A stretch of 64,000 nucleotides of DNA from Pseudomonadota bacterium (GTDB taxonomy: Bacteria > Pseudomonadota > Alphaproteobacteria > Caulobacterales > Caulobacteraceae): NCBI GenBank assembly GCA_021808285.1, contig JAKBBV010000001.1, positions 1 through 64,000 of the forward strand, in the 5' to 3' direction. The notes under the pieces were generated by a model. That model worked only from the letters and a program-made list of their open reading frames with translations. It had not been told where the DNA came from and did no database searches. Below are positions 46,463 to 54,440 of this stretch, piece after piece. The stretch's first letter is position 1. The number at the start of each line of letters is the position of its first letter. A program made the translations under genes and the position numbers.

Positions 46463-47692
46463 ATGAACTTCAATGACACCCCAGAAGAAGCCGCCTATCG
46501 CGCCAAGGTGCGCGCCTGGCTGGAGGCCAACGCCCCAAAGGCGGGCGCCGCGGGCGCCGATCCGCTGGGCGATGAGGCCGGGGATCTGGGCCCGGCCCGA
46601 GCCTGGCAGAGGAAGAAGGCGGAGGCGGGCTATGCCTGCATCACCTGGCCCGCGGCCTGGGGCGGCGGCGGCGGGGCGCCCTGGCAGGCGGTGATCTTCG
46701 CCCAGGAGGAGGCCAAATTCGCCACCCCCGGCAATCCCTTCGCCATCGGCCTTGGCATGTGCGTGCCCACCGTTCTCACCTGCGGCAACGAGGCGGACAA
46801 GGCGCGCTTCGCCCGCCCGGCGGTGCTGGGCGAGGAGATCTGGTGCCAGCTCTTCAGCGAGCCCTCCGGCGGATCGGACGCGGCGGCGGCGCGCACCCGG
46901 GCTGTGCAGGGGCCGAACGGCGACTGGGTGGTCAACGGCCAGAAGGTCTGGACAAGCGGGGCGCACTATTCCGATTTCGGCCTCCTTCTGGCGCGCACCG
47001 ATCCGGACGTGCCCAAGCACAAGGGCCTGACCATGTTCTGGATCGACATGCGCGCTCCGGGCGTGGAGGTGCGGCCGATCCACCAGATGTCCGGGGCGAG
47101 CAATTTCAACGAGGTCTATTTCACCGATTTCGTTCTCAAGGACTCCCAGCGCGTGGGCGAGGTGGGCGAGGGCTGGAAGGTGGCTGTCGTCACCCTCATG
47201 AACGAGCGCCTTAGCGTCGGCGGCGGGGCCAGCGGATCGAGCCACGCCCGGGTGCTGAAGCTGGCCTCCGACATCGCCACCCTGGCTGGGCCGGCCAGCA
47301 AGGACGCGGCCCTGCGCGAGAAGATCGCCGACTGGTTCGTCCAGGCCGAGGGTCTGAAATACACCACCTTCCGCACCCAGACGGCTCTGTCGCGCGGCCA
47401 GACCCCAGGGCCGGAGAACTCCATCGCCAAGGTGGTCTCCGCCAGCCTGATGCAGGACATGGCCAACGCCGCCATGGATCTGGAGGACCAGTTCGGCATC
47501 CTCACCGATCCGGCGCTTTCGCCTCTCGGCGCCAGCTTCCAGCAGATGCTGCTCTCCGCGCCCGGCCTGCGCATCGCCGGCGGCACGGACGAGATCCTGC
47601 GCAACATCATCGCCGAGCGGGTCCTGGGCCTCCCCGCCGACGTGCGCCTGGACAAGGATGTGGCCTTCAAGGACATCCCCAGCGGCCGGTGA
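46463..47692 (+). CDS. Acyl-CoA dehydrogenase, larger partner
   Basis: 409 residues; AAAAAGGA precedes the ATG by 7 bases. FNDTPEEAAYRAKVRAWLEA start; the substrate/FAD loop is CQLFSEPSGGSDAAAARTRA, then VVNGQKVWTSGAHYSDFGLL. The C-terminal segment is APGLRIAGGTDEILRNIIAE. It is an FAD-dependent acyl-CoA dehydrogenase, probably working as a complex with the preceding gene product. The electron acceptor would be ETF, not encoded here. The transcript runs into the first REPIN-like element 10 bases after the stop. Confidence 0.92.
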   Translation: MNFNDTPEEAAYRAKVRAWLEANAPKAGAAGADPLGDEAGDLGPARAWQRKKAEAGYACITWPAAWGGGGGAPWQAVIFAQEEAKFATPGNPFAIGLGMCVPTVLTCGNEADKARFARPAVLGEEIWCQLFSEPSGGSDAAAARTRAVQGPNGDWVVNGQKVWTSGAHYSDFGLLLARTDPDVPKHKGLTMFWIDMRAPGVEVRPIHQMSGASNFNEVYFTDFVLKDSQRVGEVGEGWKVAVVTLMNERLSVGGGASGSSHARVLKLASDIATLAGPASKDAALREKIADWFVQAEGLKYTTFRTQTALSRGQTPGPENSIAKVVSASLMQDMANAAMDLEDQFGILTDPALSPLGASFQQMLLSAPGLRIAGGTDEILRNIIAERVLGLPADVRLDKDVAFKDIPSGR

Positions 47693-47702
47693 GGGGGGAC
47701 CC

Positions 47703-47793
47703 GCCTATTTCGGGGACGCTATATTTAATTCATGACAAGCGGGGTAGATGCCTCGGCCAAATCTGAATTAAATATAGCGTCCCCGAAATAGGC
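47703..47793. repeat. REPIN-like palindromic element 1
   Basis: Perfect 29-base inverted arms (47703-47731 and 47765-47793) around a 33-base centre. The arm core is GGGGACGCTATATTTAATTC. The same core forms elements 2 and 3 within 3.2 kb. It lies between an acyl-CoA dehydrogenase stop and the 3' end of tRNA-Met, so it could also terminate transcription from both sides. Confidence 0.9.
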
Positions 47794-47810
47794 CGAAACA
47801 GGCGAAATGT

Positions 47811-47887
47811 TGGTAGCTGGGGGCGGGATCGAACCGCCGACCTGTGGGTTATGAATCCACCGCTCTAACCATCTGAGCTACCCAGCC
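47811..47887 (-). tRNA. tRNA-Met (CAT anticodon)
   Basis: 77 bases including encoded CCA. The arms fold as GGCTGGG/CCCAGCT acceptor (G1-U72 wobble), GCTC/GAGC D stem, and GGCGG/CCGCC T stem with TTCGATC loop. The anticodon loop is TTCATAA, with an A-C mismatch closing the stem. The anticodon CAT serves elongator Met, or Ile(AUA) if C34 becomes lysidine. It lacks the C1-A72 and GC-rich anticodon stem of initiator tRNA. Both flanks carry REPIN-like elements. Confidence 0.92.
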
Positions 47888-47901
47888 AGGGCGAGGGCGG
47901 G

Positions 47902-47930
47902 TCTATAGGGATTTGTCGGGAGCCCTTCAA
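47902..47930 (-). promoter_or_regulatory. Promoter of tRNA-Met
   Basis: On the minus strand TTGAAG, 17 bases, TATAGA, ending 14 bases before the mature tRNA 5' end. This is a good vegetative promoter. REPIN-like element 2 starts 6 bases upstream of its -35 box. Confidence 0.75.
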
Positions 47931-47936
47931 GCCGGG

Positions 47937-48025
47937 CTATTTCGGGGACGCTATATTTAATTCTCGATCCTGGAGTTAATAGCGGCTACGCCCGTCAGGA
48001 ATTGAATATAGCGTCCCCGAAACAG
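47937..48025. repeat. REPIN-like palindromic element 2
   Basis: Arms at 47937-47963 and 47999-48025 share the GGGGACGCTATATTTAATTC core with two mismatches between arms (GGACGCTATATTCAATTC type on the right). The centre is 35 bases and unrelated in sequence to that of element 1. It lies between the tRNA-Met promoter and pgsA. Confidence 0.88.
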
Positions 48026-48072
48026 CGCGACGCTGGCGTGACGGCGAGCCGGCCTCGGGGTAGGGTCGGGGC

Positions 48073-48729
48073 ATGTGGAGACTTCCCAACCTCGTCACCG
48101 GCCTTCGGCTGTTTCTGGCCATCGTCACCTTCTTCGCCCTGGCCGGGGCCGCTCTGCTGAGCGAGAGCCTGACGCCGGATCAGCAGTTCGCCCTGGAGCG
48201 GCTGGCCTTCTGGGCCTTCACGGTCGCCGCCCTCACCGACTTCGTCGACGGCTGGCTGGCGAGGCGCCTGAACGCCACCAGCCTGTGGGGCGCGATCCTG
48301 GACCCCATCGCCGACAAGGTGCTGGTGTGCGGGGTGGTGCTGGGCCTCCTCACCCTGGGCGGCAACGGCATGGTGGCCATCCCCGCGGCCCTGATCCTGT
48401 TCCGCGAGTTCACCGTCAGCGCCCTGCGCGAGGCGGCGGCGGGGAAGGGGGTGTCCCTGCCCGTGACCCTGCTGGCCAAGTGGAAGACGACGCTGCAGCT
48501 TCTGGCGCTGGGCGCGGCCCTGCTGGTGGCCTGCTGGGGCGCCTTTGGCCTCAGCGATGATCCGGCCGTGCAGGGCCTGGCGCGCAATATCGCCAATCTC
48601 CTGCTGTGGATCGCCGCGGCCATCACCGTCGTCACCGGCCTGCAGTACTGGGAGCGCGCGCACTTCGCCCTGATCCCCCACGCCCACCCCCGCGTCCGGG
48701 GGGATGGCGCGGCCGAAGGCGAGGCTTGA
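48073..48729 (+). CDS. pgsA: CDP-diacylglycerol--glycerol-3-phosphate 3-phosphatidyltransferase
   Basis: 218 residues, about five membrane helices. The CDP-alcohol phosphatidyltransferase motif D-G-x2-A-R-x8-G-x3-D-x3-D is present in DFVDGWLARRLNATSLWGAI followed by LDPIADK. It makes phosphatidylglycerophosphate, the precursor of phosphatidylglycerol. That lipid is also the substrate of the MprF-like enzyme at 36-38 kb. The long C-terminal region is a little extended relative to E. coli PgsA. Confidence 0.93.
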   Translation: MWRLPNLVTGLRLFLAIVTFFALAGAALLSESLTPDQQFALERLAFWAFTVAALTDFVDGWLARRLNATSLWGAILDPIADKVLVCGVVLGLLTLGGNGMVAIPAALILFREFTVSALREAAAGKGVSLPVTLLAKWKTTLQLLALGAALLVACWGAFGLSDDPAVQGLARNIANLLLWIAAAITVVTGLQYWERAHFALIPHAHPRVRGDGAAEGEA

Positions 48730-48786
48730 CGGCGCCCCCGCGCGCGGGCTCATGAGCGCCGCGGGAATTCATCAGGGAGAAGACGG

Positions 48787-50742
48787 ATGACGCGTCGGGT
48801 TTCGCGGAGCTTCAGGGCGCGCCTGTGCGCCGCATCGGGCCTGGTTCTGGCGCTTGCGGGGGCCCATGCGGCCCTGGCCCAGGTTCAGCCCCAGCCCCAG
48901 CCGACGCCCTATCCGCCCGCCATTCCGACGCCCCGGGACATCCCCTATGTCGGCCCCCTGACGCTGGATGTGGACGCCACCGACCTCGCCCACGCCATCT
49001 ATTCCGTACGCGAGAGCGTGCCCGTGGCCGGACCGGGCGATGTCATCCTGCTGTTCCCAAAATGGCTCCCGGGGACCCACTCCCCGACCGGACAGATCGA
49101 CAAGCTGGCGGGCCTCAAGGTCTATGCCGACGGCCAGCGCCTGGAATGGAAGCGCGACCCGGTGGATGTCTATGCCTTTCACGTCATGGCGCCGGCCGGA
49201 GCCAAGGCGCTGGACGTGCGCTTCCAGTATCTCTCGGCGACGAGCGCCCATGACGGCCATGTGCAGGTCGATCCGAACCTCCTCAATCTGGAGTGGAACG
49301 ACGTCGCCCTCTATCCGGCCGGCTATTTCAGCCGCGATATCCCCGTAAACGTCTCCGTGACCCTGCCGGCGGGTTTCGACTACGCCACGGCGCTCGACAC
49401 CGATCACGCCGACGGCCAGAACGTCCATTTCAAGACCACGAGCTTCAACACCCTGGTGGATTCGCCCCTGATCGCCGGGCGCTACATGAAGCATGTCGAG
49501 CTCGACCCGGGCGGGCCGGCGCGGGTGACGCTGGACGTCATGGCGGACCATCCCGGCGACCTGGAGATGACGCCGGACGAGATCGCCGCGCACAAGGCCC
49601 TGGTGACCCAGGCCTACCGCCTCTATGGCTCGCACCATTACGGCCACTATGACTTTCTGTTCTGGCTGAGCGACCGGATCGGCGGCCAGGGCCTGGAGCA
49701 TCACCAGTCCAGCGAGGACGGAACCGGGGCCAGCTATTTCACCGACTGGGCCCATACCGCGCCGATGCGCGACCTCCTGGCGCACGAATACACCCATAGC
49801 TGGAACGGCAAGTTCCGCCGCCCGGCTGACCTCTGGACCCCCAATTTCGACGTGCCCATGCGCGACAGCCTGTTGTGGGTCTATGAGGGCCAGACTCAAT
49901 ATTGGGGCTATGTCCTGGCGGCGCGTTCCGGCTTGATCAGCCACGAGCAGGCGATCGACGCCATCGCCGCCACGGCGGCGGCCTATGACCACCAGGTCGG
50001 GCGCGACTGGAAGGCCCTTCAGGACACCACCAATGATCCCATCACCGCCGAGCGCGCGCCGCTGTCCTGGCGGGCCTGGCAGCGCAGCGAGGACTATTAT
50101 TCCGAGGGCCAGCTGATCTGGCTCGACGCCGACACCCTGATCCGCAAGCTCTCGGACGGGAAACGCTCGCTGGACGATTTCGCCAAGGTCTTCTTCGGCG
50201 TCTATAATGGCAGCTATATCACCGCCCCCTACGGCTTCGACGACGTGGTCGCCGCGCTGAACAAGGTCGAGCCCTATGACTGGGCCAAGTTCCTGCGCAC
50301 GCGTCTGGACGGGCACGGCCCGGGCGCTCCCCTCGATGGCCTCGCGCGCGGCGGCTACAAGCTCGTCTACACCGACCAGCCCACGCCCTATTTCAAGGAT
50401 ACCGAGACGCGTCGGCACATCTTCGACGAGACCTATTCCCTGGGTCTGGCGGTGAGCACCCAGAGCCCCGGCCAGGTGGCTTCGGTGCTGTGGGACAGCC
50501 CGGCCTTCAGGGTGGGCATGACCGACGGCGACAAGATCCTGGCGGTGAACGGCGAGGCTTTCACCGCCGACGTGCTCGACAAGGCGGTCCGGGCCAAGGC
50601 CCCGGTGAGCCTGACCGTGGAGAACAACAAGGAGGTACGGACCATCACCGTCGACTATCGCGGCGGGCCGCAATATCCGCACCTGGAGAAGATCGGCGCC
50701 GGCCCGGCCAGCCTCGACGCCATCCTGACGCCCAAGGGGTAG
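48787..50742 (+). CDS. M61 family glycyl aminopeptidase, exported, with PDZ domain
   Basis: 651 residues. Signal peptide ending HAALAQ. An N-terminal beta domain (TLDVDATDLAHAIYSVRESV, FPKWLPGTHSPTGQI) precedes the thermolysin-like catalytic domain. The latter has LLAHEYTHSWNGKFRRPADL (HExxH) and WVYEGQTQYWGYVLA (third ligand Glu). A C-terminal PDZ domain follows (GLAVSTQSPGQVASVLWDSP, VGMTDGDKILAVNGEAF). M61 enzymes remove N-terminal Gly or Ala from peptides, here in the periplasm. The transcript ends at REPIN-like element 3, which begins right after the stop. Confidence 0.92.
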   Translation: MTRRVSRSFRARLCAASGLVLALAGAHAALAQVQPQPQPTPYPPAIPTPRDIPYVGPLTLDVDATDLAHAIYSVRESVPVAGPGDVILLFPKWLPGTHSPTGQIDKLAGLKVYADGQRLEWKRDPVDVYAFHVMAPAGAKALDVRFQYLSATSAHDGHVQVDPNLLNLEWNDVALYPAGYFSRDIPVNVSVTLPAGFDYATALDTDHADGQNVHFKTTSFNTLVDSPLIAGRYMKHVELDPGGPARVTLDVMADHPGDLEMTPDEIAAHKALVTQAYRLYGSHHYGHYDFLFWLSDRIGGQGLEHHQSSEDGTGASYFTDWAHTAPMRDLLAHEYTHSWNGKFRRPADLWTPNFDVPMRDSLLWVYEGQTQYWGYVLAARSGLISHEQAIDAIAATAAAYDHQVGRDWKALQDTTNDPITAERAPLSWRAWQRSEDYYSEGQLIWLDADTLIRKLSDGKRSLDDFAKVFFGVYNGSYITAPYGFDDVVAALNKVEPYDWAKFLRTRLDGHGPGAPLDGLARGGYKLVYTDQPTPYFKDTETRRHIFDETYSLGLAVSTQSPGQVASVLWDSPAFRVGMTDGDKILAVNGEAFTADVLDKAVRAKAPVSLTVENNKEVRTITVDYRGGPQYPHLEKIGAGPASLDAILTPKG

Positions 50743-50857
50743 GAGTTTCGGGGACGCGGAGAATCGGGGACGCTATATTTAATTCGGCCGCAGGATCGCG
50801 ATCGGCACGTGCCTTGGCGAATTAAATATAGCGTCCCCGAATCTCCCCCGAAACTCG
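50743..50857. repeat. REPIN-like palindromic element 3, nested, between convergent genes
   Basis: The inner arms (50759-50786 and 50818-50845) share the same GGGGACGCTATATTTAATTC core with one mismatch. Outer arms GAGTTTCGGGG and CCCCCGAAACTC add a second palindrome. The element fills the whole gap between the M61 stop (50742) and the mbfA stop (50860), so it must also act as the bidirectional terminator of both genes. Confidence 0.88.
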
Positions 50858-50859
50858 GG

Positions 50860-51969
50860 TTAGCGGATGAGGAGCTCGGCGAGGCGGCCGAGACCGTAGG
50901 TGAGGGCGGCGGCGGCATAGCCGATGGCGAGCTGGCGCGCCGCCGAGAACACCAGGCCGCGACCGGTGAACAGACCGGTGGAAATCCCGATCAGGGCCAG
51001 GGCCGCGCCGCTGGCGGCCGCGCTGGCGATGATCGCCGGCGCGCCGGTGAGGAAGAGGAACGGCGCCACGGGCACGAAGGCGCCGGCGGCGAAGAGGGCG
51101 GCCGAGGCCCCGGCCGCCGTCCAGGCAGACCCGCCCAGCTCGTCCGGATCGACGCCCAGCTCCTCTCGCACCAGGGTATCGAGCGCCGCCTCGCGGTTCT
51201 CGAACAGCCGCGCGGCGAGGGCGCGGGCCGCGGCCTCGTCCAGCCCCTTGGACTGATAGATCAGGGCCAGCTCCTCCTGCTCCATCTCCGGAGCCTCGGC
51301 CAGCTCCTGGGCCTCGGCGTCGATCTGGCGCTGGGCCAGCTCGCGCGCGCTGCTCACCGACAGCCACTCGCCCATGGCCATGGAGCCGGCCCCGGCGACG
51401 AGGCCCGCCAGGCCCGTGAGCAGAAGGGCGCGGCCTTGCACCGCCGCCCCGGCCACGCCCATGACCAGGCTGAGATTGGAGACCAGACCGTCATTGGCGC
51501 CCAGAACCGCGGCGCGCAGGGCGTTGCCGCCGCCGCCGCGATGACGCCCTTCCAGGCGCCCCACGGCAGGGCCGGAGAGACCCTGGCCGGCGCTGACCGC
51601 GGCCTGGAGCACCCGGGCGTGCGAGCGCTCGTCCGCCGGCATGCCCTGCGCCGCGGCCTCGGGCTGATCGTCATAGCCGCCGCTGTCGCGCGCCTCGGCC
51701 TCGGCCAGGGTCGGCAGGACGAAGGCGGCGCCGAACCGCCGGCTGAGAAAGGCCAGGAGACGCGCCCGGGGGCTCGGCCGGACAGCCTTGCCCTCGGCGT
51801 CCAGGCGTTTGGCCCAGAACTCCGCATGGGCGCGCTCCACCTTGGCGAGGCGGCGATAGACTTCCGCCAGCTTCGGGTCGGCCTCGGCCTCCGCCATGGC
51901 CTCATAGACCGTCGCCCCGTCGATCTCGCTCTGCAAATTCTGACGATAGCGGCGTTTGGCGTCGGCCAT
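50860..51969 (-). CDS. mbfA: MbfA-type erythrin-VIT1 iron transporter
   Basis: 369 residues from MADAKRRYRQNLQSEIDGAT; ten further upstream codons are possible. The N-terminal rubrerythrin-like domain carries Glu/His ligands (SEIDGATVYEAMAE, VERAHAEFW, PADERSHARVL). The C-terminal VIT1/CCC1 membrane domain follows (AVLGANDGLVSNLSLVMGVA, GSMAMGEWLSVSSARELAQR, AAALTYGLGRL). Alphaproteobacterial MbfA exports iron from the cytoplasm and is normally controlled by Irr; I saw no clear Irr box upstream. Confidence 0.9.
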   Translation of the reverse strand: MADAKRRYRQNLQSEIDGATVYEAMAEAEADPKLAEVYRRLAKVERAHAEFWAKRLDAEGKAVRPSPRARLLAFLSRRFGAAFVLPTLAEAEARDSGGYDDQPEAAAQGMPADERSHARVLQAAVSAGQGLSGPAVGRLEGRHRGGGGNALRAAVLGANDGLVSNLSLVMGVAGAAVQGRALLLTGLAGLVAGAGSMAMGEWLSVSSARELAQRQIDAEAQELAEAPEMEQEELALIYQSKGLDEAAARALAARLFENREAALDTLVREELGVDPDELGGSAWTAAGASAALFAAGAFVPVAPFLFLTGAPAIIASAAASGAALALIGISTGLFTGRGLVFSAARQLAIGYAAAALTYGLGRLAELLIR

Positions 51970-52274
51970 GGCCGGTCCCCCTTTGGAAGCGCGGCCCAAG
52001 CTTAGCTCAAGAGCGCGCCCCTCGCCCAGGCGGAGGCGTCAGAGAGGATCAGCGCGGAAGCTGGGGTGCGCGGGGATCGCGGACCTGGTCGAGGCGCAGG
52101 GAGAGATGGTCGAGAGAGAGGGATCGAAGCTTTGGATCCGCGCGGCGGATCTCGTGGAGGCTGGCCTTGGGTCGGCGGGCGAGGATCTCTCTAAGGCGTG
52201 TGTTGCTGTCAGGTATATATCTGTAATTCATCACGTTTCTTGTTCTTATGACGTCGTATAGGCAGAATCAGGAG
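51970..52274. other. Region between mbfA and the cold-shock gene with a possible 61-codon ORF
   Basis: 305 bases. On the minus strand 52049-52234 is open for 61 codons (starts MMNYRYIPDSNTRLREILAR, Arg/Leu-rich helix-forming). It has a weak AAGAAACG before its ATG and no recognised family. It may be a small protein or simply the mbfA leader. I see no Irr or Fur box. Confidence 0.35.
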
Positions 52275-52300
52275 GGAGCGGCGGCCGAGGCCGCCGCTCC
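52275..52300 (-). terminator. Strong hairpin after the cold-shock gene
   Basis: A perfect 12-bp inverted repeat, GGAGCGGCGGCC at 52275-52286 and its complement at 52289-52300, with a 2-base centre. It lies 7 bases past the cold-shock stop. No T run follows, so it may stabilise the transcript 3' end as much as terminate. Confidence 0.6.
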
Positions 52301-52307
52301 GCAAGGA

Positions 52308-52517
52308 TCAGGCCGCCTGAAGCTGGCCCGCCGAGGACTTGCCGGTGCGCTTGTCGCGCTCGATCTCGAAGGAGATCTTCTGGCCTTCCTGAAGCGAATC
52401 CATGCCCGCGCGCTCAACGGCGGAGATGTGAACGAACACATCGCCCCCGCCCTGGTCGGGCTGGATGAAGCCATAGCCCTTTTGGCCGTTGAACCACTTG
52501 ACTGTACCGGTTTGCAT
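52308..52517 (-). CDS. Cold-shock domain protein
   Basis: 69 residues, standard single-domain length. RNP1 is in [14 protein letters not shown] and RNP2 in [13 protein letters not shown]; the start [18 protein letters not shown] is typical. It binds single-stranded RNA or DNA and melts RNA structure. The 295-base region upstream of the ATG (to 52812) contains no gene. It probably holds a promoter and a structured 5' leader, as is usual for csp genes. Confidence 0.95.
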   Translation of the reverse strand: MQTGTVKWFNGQKGYGFIQPDQGGGDVFVHISAVERAGMDSLQEGQKISFEIERDKRTGKSSAGQLQAA

Positions 52518-52812
52518 TGAGTGTCCCTTTCCGGACATGCGTTCTCGAACCCGAAATTGGGGGAGCGAGATCAAATTTTCGGAGAGGTCGGTATCTTGGA
52601 GGCGCCGGGGCCTTGGGCCGGGCGAGTTCGAGAAAGGCGAGCCTGAACGATATTTGACGGTCCTATCATGGAGGCGTCCTGCGCCGAGCGCAAGGGGTTT
52701 GGTCACGGGCGCGGGGATGGCCCGCTCTGAACGGGGACGGAAGCGGCGTTGGGCGGACATGGACGAGGCGGCAGGACGGAGGCGATTTAAGATTTGTCGA
52801 CGCGTCCGGCGC

Positions 52813-53586
52813 CTAAGCCGGGCTCATCGCGAGTTCGTCCAACACCACCTCGCCTATCTCCTCGATCGTGACGAAGTCGGAGAGCAGCTGGACGTGAAAG
52901 ACCACGACCTTGGCGCCCTGATCTAGCGAATGAGTCATGACAGGTTGGAAACGGGTGAGGGACACCTGTTCCGCTTTCAGCCGTTCATAGGATTCCAAAT
53001 CGCGAGATGTCAGCGCCAGGGTCTTTTCCGCTTCTATTTGCTGGTATCTGTCCACGTCCGCAGGGTCGATCGTGAAGGGCGGGATATAGAGCGGAATCCG
53101 GTGCGCCAAGGCGTCCCGGAAGTCTTTGAGATGGGCAAACCAGTCGGCTCGGCTGTCGAGATAGCTGCGGAAACTTGGAGTCAGCGAATCCCTGACAAGC
53201 GTGTAGTCGGGGCCAAGGCCGACTTGGGCGGGCCGCAACGGCCGACCATCCGGCGATTTGATCTCACGTTCATTCACCCAGATCCAGGCGATGTTTTCAC
53301 AACATCCGAAGGCGTTCATGACAAAGGCCTGGATATTGATTGTGGCGTCCAGCGTTGTGGTCCGTTCTGGAATGTCCGCCAGATCGGGCGGAAGAAGTTG
53401 AAAGGTTCGCTCGACGCAGCGGGTCATGTCCCCAAGACGCCGTACAAGGCCGTGAGCGGCGTGTTCCCGCGCGGCATCCGTCCTGAAGTCGTGCATGAAG
53501 AGGCGCTGCCGCAGCGCCTCAAACTTCGGCGCAATCTTGCTCAGGCCGGTCCGGAGGTCCTCGATCTCAGTCGTGTTGAAATACAT
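52813..53586 (-). CDS. HEPN-like protein with Rx4H motif, third gene of a toxin-antitoxin-like operon
   Basis: 257 residues from [20 protein letters not shown], starting 5 bases after the PemK/MazF-like stop. Almost entirely alpha-helical in composition. Residues about 155-168 read [14 protein letters not shown], an R-x4-H as in HEPN RNases and HEPN-type toxin or abortive-infection proteins. [17 protein letters not shown] and [20 protein letters not shown] lie before it. I do not recognise a named family. Being third in a Phd-PemK operon suggests an added effector or regulator; whether it is catalytic is unknown. Confidence 0.65.
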   Translation of the reverse strand: MYFNTTEIEDLRTGLSKIAPKFEALRQRLFMHDFRTDAAREHAAHGLVRRLGDMTRCVERTFQLLPPDLADIPERTTTLDATINIQAFVMNAFGCCENIAWIWVNEREIKSPDGRPLRPAQVGLGPDYTLVRDSLTPSFRSYLDSRADWFAHLKDFRDALAHRIPLYIPPFTIDPADVDRYQQIEAEKTLALTSRDLESYERLKAEQVSLTRFQPVMTHSLDQGAKVVVFHVQLLSDFVTIEEIGEVVLDELAMSPA

Positions 53587-53591
53587 GCCTG

Positions 53592-54023
53592 TCAATCCCG
53601 TGGAACCAGCGTCCGGCCCGTCGGGTGGAGCTTGAGAAAGGCGGCGAGAACCTGGTCGAACAGGCGCGGCGGCAGGAAGCCGTAATCGTAACTGTCGCGG
53701 CGAACCCGCGTGCGCAGGTCGTAGCCCGGCCAGACGAAGGTGTTGCCTTCGGTCACGACGATCCATGAGGTTGAGTCGTCCAGGCCCAGGTGACGTTTCA
53801 CCGGAAGCGGAATCTCGACGGCCTCGCCCGGTTGTTCCGGCGCGCGGTGGGTGATGGGCAAGACCGTCACCATTGAGGCGCCTTCGGCGCCGCGCTCGAC
53901 CGCCAGTACGATCACGCTGGGCCGGTCCTTCCGACCTTCGTCCTGGCCGATCAGGCGCTCGCGTCGCCAGAGATAGGCATAATTGATGACCAGGCCCGCC
54001 TCCGGGGTCGGGATCGTGGCCAT
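53592..54023 (-). CDS. PemK/MazF-like toxin
   Basis: 143 residues. PemK-like fold markers: INYAYLWRRERLIGQDEGRK, DRPSVIVLAV, MVTVLPITHRAPEQPGEAVE and STSWIVVTEGNTFVWPGYDL. The family is ribosome-independent or dependent mRNA interferases. The Arg-Pro-Ser-Val core (KDRPSVIVL) matches the usual (R/K)P-x-(L/V)V position. The tail GFLPPRLFDQVLAAFLK is typical of a chromosomal branch. It follows the Phd-type antitoxin gene by 9 bases and precedes the HEPN-like gene by 5. Confidence 0.85.
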   Translation of the reverse strand: MATIPTPEAGLVINYAYLWRRERLIGQDEGRKDRPSVIVLAVERGAEGASMVTVLPITHRAPEQPGEAVEIPLPVKRHLGLDDSTSWIVVTEGNTFVWPGYDLRTRVRRDSYDYGFLPPRLFDQVLAAFLKLHPTGRTLVPRD

Positions 54024-54032
54024 CCGCCGCGG

Positions 54033-54302
54033 CTATTCCTGATCGAGCAGGGCGTCGAGGTGCGCGTGCCGGGGATCCATACGCGACTTGGCGATGGCGG
54101 CGATCCTGTCGTCCGAGAGTTCGACCGTCGCGAAGCTCTGCCGCTGCGCCCTGAAGCGCTTGAACTCTTCATAGTCGTCCGGCCCCACGAAATACCCCGT
54201 GACCTGGCCATGACTCGACACCGCCACAGGCTCCCGCTGGGCCTGCATACGGTAGCGACCGAAATTGCGAGTGAACTCAGATGCGGGAACGGTGGCGGCC
54301 AT
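54033..54302 (-). CDS. Phd/YefM family antitoxin
   Basis: 89 residues from MAATVPASEFTRNFGRYRMQ. The Phd fold is clear: ASEFTRNFGRYRM, EPVAVSSHGQVTGYFVGPDD and YEEFKRFR, with a C-terminal tail (ATVELSDDRIAAIAKSRMD) that would wrap the toxin. The partner PemK/MazF-like gene starts 9 bases after its stop. Phd-type antitoxins repress their own operon, and tandem 9-bp repeats lie 40 bases upstream. Confidence 0.88.
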   Translation of the reverse strand: MAATVPASEFTRNFGRYRMQAQREPVAVSSHGQVTGYFVGPDDYEEFKRFRAQRQSFATVELSDDRIAAIAKSRMDPRHAHLDALLDQE

Positions 54303-54341
54303 GTGGCTTCTCCATTTGGGCCCAATATGCGTTATCCGCGT

Positions 54342-54368
54342 AAATTGCGCAAATTGCGCAAATTGCGC
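54342..54368 (-). promoter_or_regulatory. Iteron operator of the Phd-PemK-HEPN operon
   Basis: Three exact tandem copies of AAATTGCGC (54342-54350, 54351-54359, 54360-54368), also giving two overlapping palindromes TTGCGCAA. On the coding strand TTGCGC and CATATT are 17 bases apart, so the repeats may overlap the -35 box. This is the expected binding site of the Phd-type antitoxin. Confidence 0.75.
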
Positions 54369-54440
54369 GGGCGAGGTCAGGCAGATGTGATGCGCCTCAA
54401 CCAAGGCCGCCCCTCGGGCTTCCTCGAACGGCGGGCCTTC

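Noticed and set aside
48772-50682. A 636-codon frame antisense to the M61 peptidase gene
   Set aside because: The M61 zinc site and PDZ domain establish the + strand gene; the antisense frame has no family features.
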